Origin: Puffinus mauretanicus
Lineage: Eukaryota > Chordata > Aves > Procellariiformes > Procellariidae
Assembly: GCA_023333565.1 (NCBI GenBank)
Contig: JAJKFH010000560.1
Coordinates: 1 to 64,000 of the forward strand
Direction of reading: 5' to 3'
DNA length: 64,000 nt
The position numbers were made by a program, and so were the translations under genes. This document shows, in pieces, positions 61,357-64,000 of this stretch. The first letter of the stretch is position 1. The number at the start of each line of letters is the position of its first letter. Under the pieces are notes generated by a model. It was not told the DNA's origin. It did no database searches and saw only the letters and a program-made list of their open reading frames with translations.

Positions 61357-61894
61357 CCTCAGCCCGGCTCATTAGGGCCTGTTTGCAGCCTGCGGGGCCG
61401 TGGGCGGAGGACTTCTGGGAAGGCATTAGCGGTAACGAGGGCGGCCGCGCTGAGAGCTTTTTAATCTGCAGGAGCAACGTCTGCTTTGTGCGCATCCCGA
61501 TGGCCAGTAACGAGCTAAATGAGGTAGCCGGCCACTGGCCGGGCCGCTTCCAGGAAAAGAGGGCTCACGGCGTGGAGGAACGGGGGCCCCAGCCCCGGCT
61601 CGGTGCTCCTGGCCCCGAGGGAGGATGGGAGCGGGCGATGGAGCGGGTCGGTGGCACGGCGGAGATGCCCATGAGCGGGCCCGAGGGCAGCAGCCAGAGC
61701 CCGTCCCACAGTGGGACCCTCGGGAGATGCCGAGCCCGGGCCGGGGGCTCTTCCTCTCTTCCTGGAAGCGGCCCGGCGGGCGGGCAGGCGGCTCATTTAG
61801 TTCATTAACTGCCCCTGGCGCTGCCGCCCTCGTCACCACTAACGCCAACCCAGTCCCCGCTGCCCCAAACGGGCCCTAATGAGCCGGGCTGAGG
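61357..61894. repeat. Imperfect inverted duplication upstream of SNRK-like promoter
   Basis: Left arm 61357-61563 and right arm 61751-61894 align in reverse complement in the same block order. Shared blocks are CAGCCCGGCTCATTAGGGCC, then (A/G)ACGAGGGCGGC, then GA(G/A)CTAAATGAG, then CCGGGCCGCTTCCAGGAA. The left arm is longer, with extra sequence between blocks. About 187 bp separate the arms. No coding content is recognised. Confidence 0.8.
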
Positions 61895-61979
61895 GGGCTG
61901 CGGTCAGCCGGGGGCCGGGGGCAGCGCTGCCCGGGGCCTCTGCCTGGGGAGGTGCGATGAGCATCGCCCCGGTCTCAGC

Positions 61980-62094
61980 CCCGGCGGGCGGTGGACGGGG
62001 CCCCTTTAAGGCGCGAGCCCGGAGCCGCCCTGACGTCAGCGGGGCGGGCGCGCCAGGGCAGCCGCAGCCCCGGCGGCCCCAGCTCCGCCGCCCG
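61980..62094 (+). promoter_or_regulatory. SNRK-like gene promoter with CRE and noncoding exon 1
   Basis: CpG-dense sequence holds CCCTTTAAGG (about 62002-62011) and a perfect palindromic cAMP response element TGACGTCA at 62031-62038, followed by GGGGCGGG. A strong donor G|GTGAGT at 62094/62095 ends a presumed noncoding first exon. Transcription start position is not fixed by sequence. Confidence 0.6.
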
Positions 62095-62164
62095 GTGAGT
62101 GCGGGACCGCCCCGGGGGGCCGGGGCTGACCGGGGCCGGGGGTGTCCCGGGGAGCCGGGGGGGG

Positions 62165-63200
62165 TATGGGGGCGTCCGAGGGGGCTGGGAGGGGGGTATT
62201 GGGGTGCCCAGGGTGCTGGGGGGTGGGGGTGAGGGTATTGGGGTGCCCAGGGTGCTGGGGAGTGGGGGTGAGGATATTGGGGTGCCCAGGGTGCTGGAGA
62301 CTGGAGGTGGAAGTATAGGGGTGCCCAGGGTGCTGGGGTCTGGAGGTGGAAGTATGGGGGTGCCCAGGGTGCTGGGGAGTGGGGGTGACGGTATTGGGCT
62401 GCCCAGGGTGCTGCAGACCTGGAGATTGGCAATATGGGGGTGCCCAGGGTGCTGGGGAGTGAGGGGTGAGGGTATTGGGGTGACCAGAGTGCTGGAGACC
62501 TGGAGGTAGGGGTATTGGGGTACCCAGGGTGCTGGGGTGCTGAACTGGAGGTGGGGCATGGGGGTGTCCAGGGTGCTGGGGAGTGGAGGTGAGGGTATTG
62601 GGGTACTCAGGGTGCTGGGGTCATGGGAACCTGGAGGTGGGGTATTGGGGTGCCCAAGGTGATGGGACTGGAGGTGGGGTATTGGGGTGCCCAAGGTGAT
62701 GGGACTGGAGGTGGGGTATTGGGGTGCCCAAGGTGATGGGGACTGGAGGTGGGGTATTGGGGTGCCCAGGGTGCTGGGGTCATGGAGGTGAGGTATGGGA
62801 GTGCCCAGGGTGATGAGGGACTGGAGGTAGGGGTACTGGGGTGCCCAAGATACTGGGGGGTGGAGGTGATGGTATTGGGGAACCCAAGGTACTGGAGACC
62901 TAGAGATAGGGGTATTGGGGTGCCCAGGGTGCTGGGGACCTGGAGGTGGGGTATTGGGGTGTCCAGGGTGCTGGGGTGCTGGACACCTGGAGGTGGGGGT
63001 ACCAGGATGCGCTGGGGTGCTGGGGAGTGGAGGGGGGGTTATGGGGGTGTGCAGGGTGCTGGGGACTGAAGGTGAGGATATTGGGGTGCTCAGAGTGCTG
63101 GGGTGTTGGGAACCTGGAGGTGGGGTCTTGGGCTGCCCAGGTTGCTTGTGCCCAGGGTGCTGGGGACTCTGATGTCCTGGGGATCCTGGTGCCCGGGGTG
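62165..63200 (+). repeat. G-rich ~39-bp minisatellite in intron 1 of SNRK-like gene
   Basis: Units of the form GGTATTGGGGTGCCCAGGGT + GCTGGGGA(C)TGGAGGTG repeat about 24 times. Repeat anchors fall at 62204, 62243, 62282, 62321, 62360 and 62399 (exactly 39 bp each), then mostly at 37-41 bp with a few 44-47 bp steps. It fills most of the intron between 62095 and 63247. The long - strand open frame over it (415 aa, proline/threonine repeats) is a by-product of the repeat. Confidence 0.95.
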
Positions 63201-63253
63201 CTGGGGGTGCCCCGTCCCCCATGGCTCAGCAGCTCCCCCTCCAACAGCGCCCG

Positions 63254-63271
63254 ATGCCCGTCCCCACCTGA
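63254..63271 (+). other. Short upstream ORF before SNRK-like start
   Basis: ATG CCC GTC CCC ACC TGA lies in the 5' UTR part of the exon (which starts after the acceptor CCAACAG at 63247), ending 10 nt before the main ATG. It might damp translation. Confidence 0.55.
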
Positions 63272-63281
63272 CGCTGCCACC

Positions 63282-63870
63282 ATGGCCGGGGCGCAGGGCT
63301 GCGGCGAGGGGAAGATCGCGGGGCTGTACGACCTGGAGCGCACGCTGGGCAAGGGCCACTTTGCGGTGGTGAAGCTGGCGCGGCACGTCTTCACCGGGCA
63401 GCGGGTGGCCGTCAAGGTGATCGACAAGAGCAAGCTGGCGGGGGAGGCGGCGGGGCAGCTCCTGCAAGAGGTGCGCTGCATGAAGCTGGTCCAGCACCCC
63501 AACGTGGTGCGCCTCTACGAGGTCATCGACACCCACGCCAAGCTCTACCTCATCCTGGAGCTGGGCGACGGCGGGGACATGTTCGACCACATCATGCGGC
63601 ACGAGGGCGGGCTGGCCGAGGCGCGGGCCAAGCACTACTTCGCCCAGATCGTCCACGCCATCTCCTACTGCCACAAGCTCCACGTGGTGCACCGTGACCT
63701 CAAGCCCGAGAACGTGGTCTTCTTCCAGGAGCAGGGGGTGGTCAAGCTCACCGACTTCGGCTTCAGCAACCGCTTCCAACCTGGCAAGATGCTCACCACC
63801 AGCTGCGGCTCGCTGGCCTACTCGGCGCCCGAGATCCTGCTGGGGGATGAGTACGATGCCCCGGCTGTCG
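63282..63870 (+). CDS. SNRK-like serine/threonine kinase, first coding exon (partial gene)
   Basis: Encodes 196 residues plus one base of an SNF1/AMPK-related kinase closest to SNRK. Visible motifs are the glycine-rich loop GKGHFAVV (24-30 region), VAVK with K45, LQEVRCMK with E63, hinge [15 protein letters not shown], catalytic HRDLKPEN (D139), DFG (158-160), LKB1-type activation-loop threonine T173 in LTTSCGS, and [16 protein letters not shown]. The ATG has a perfect GCCACCATGG context. Donor is G|GTAAGG, with the phase used by SNRK after APAV. Compared with SNRK it has many conservative changes and an alanine/glycine-rich replacement around residues 52-60, so it looks like a paralogue and not SNRK itself. 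The rest of the kinase domain, the UBA-like and regulatory parts lie beyond the window. Confidence 0.9.
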
Positions 63871-64000
63871 GTAAGGGCGGTGGGACGCAGCCATGGGTGC
63901 CGCTCGCCCTGGGGACGTTCCTCCCGCGTGTCCCTTGCCCGGAGCGAGGTCCTGCCGGCAGGGTGGCACCTTGCTTTTGACCCCTTATGCTGGGAGCATC

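Noticed and set aside
61975..63222. 415-aa open frame on the - strand rich in P, S, T, G
   Set aside because: It is the translation of the 39-bp intronic minisatellite, whose unit length is a multiple of three. No start context, domain or splice evidence.
1..64000. Search for tRNA, snoRNA, microRNA and CRISPR-like arrays
   Set aside because: No convincing tRNA A/B boxes, no spaced identical repeats with unique spacers, and the only strong hairpin is the 55071-55172 palindrome, reported separately.

Overview
The window looks like a bird genome, on a GC-rich and gene-dense segment. Four things point there: intron-bearing vertebrate genes, CR1-type LINE fragments, a long avian-style endogenous-retrovirus LTR with an internal minisatellite, and the gene order HSD11B2 > ATP6V0D1 < AGRP <, which matches human 16q22.1. 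I cannot name the species. No bacterial operons, CRISPR arrays or phage genes are present. Most long open frames are chance products of high GC content or of tandem repeats.

Layout. Bases 1-560 hold a GAGCT-rich minisatellite, followed directly by a TATA/CCAAT/GC-box promoter and HSD11B2 on the + strand (five coding exons, 817-17348, 389 aa, with a 14.4 kb first intron). ATP6V0D1 lies tail to tail with it on the - strand (eight coding exons, 54899 down to 19847, 351 aa). Its introns hold CR1 remnants, a possible MIR and low-complexity tracts. Its promoter carries two TCACGTGAC motifs exactly 20 bp apart. The CpG island upstream contains a perfect 49-bp inverted repeat with a 4-nt loop (55071-55172). 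AGRP (- strand, coding 56897 down to 55810, 153-154 aa) follows. A ~1.17 kb LTR (57321-58488) sits just upstream of it. A stretch without recognised genes then leads to an imperfect inverted duplication (61357-61894) and a CpG-island promoter with a perfect CRE. That promoter belongs to a + strand SNF1/AMPK-family kinase most like SNRK. Its intron 1 is filled with a ~39-bp G-rich minisatellite, and its first coding exon is 63282-63870. The gene runs off the window.

The genes form no single pathway, though several touch hormone and energy control. HSD11B2 inactivates glucocorticoids, AGRP is the melanocortin antagonist that drives feeding, and SNRK-type kinases are LKB1-activated metabolic kinases. 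ATP6V0D1 is a housekeeping proton-pump subunit. The observations most worth following up are the SNRK paralogue beside AGRP (human has RIPOR1 there), the perfect hairpin at the ATP6V0D1 CpG island, the LTR next to AGRP, the paired CLEAR-type motifs, and the repeat arrays whose spacing is strikingly regular.
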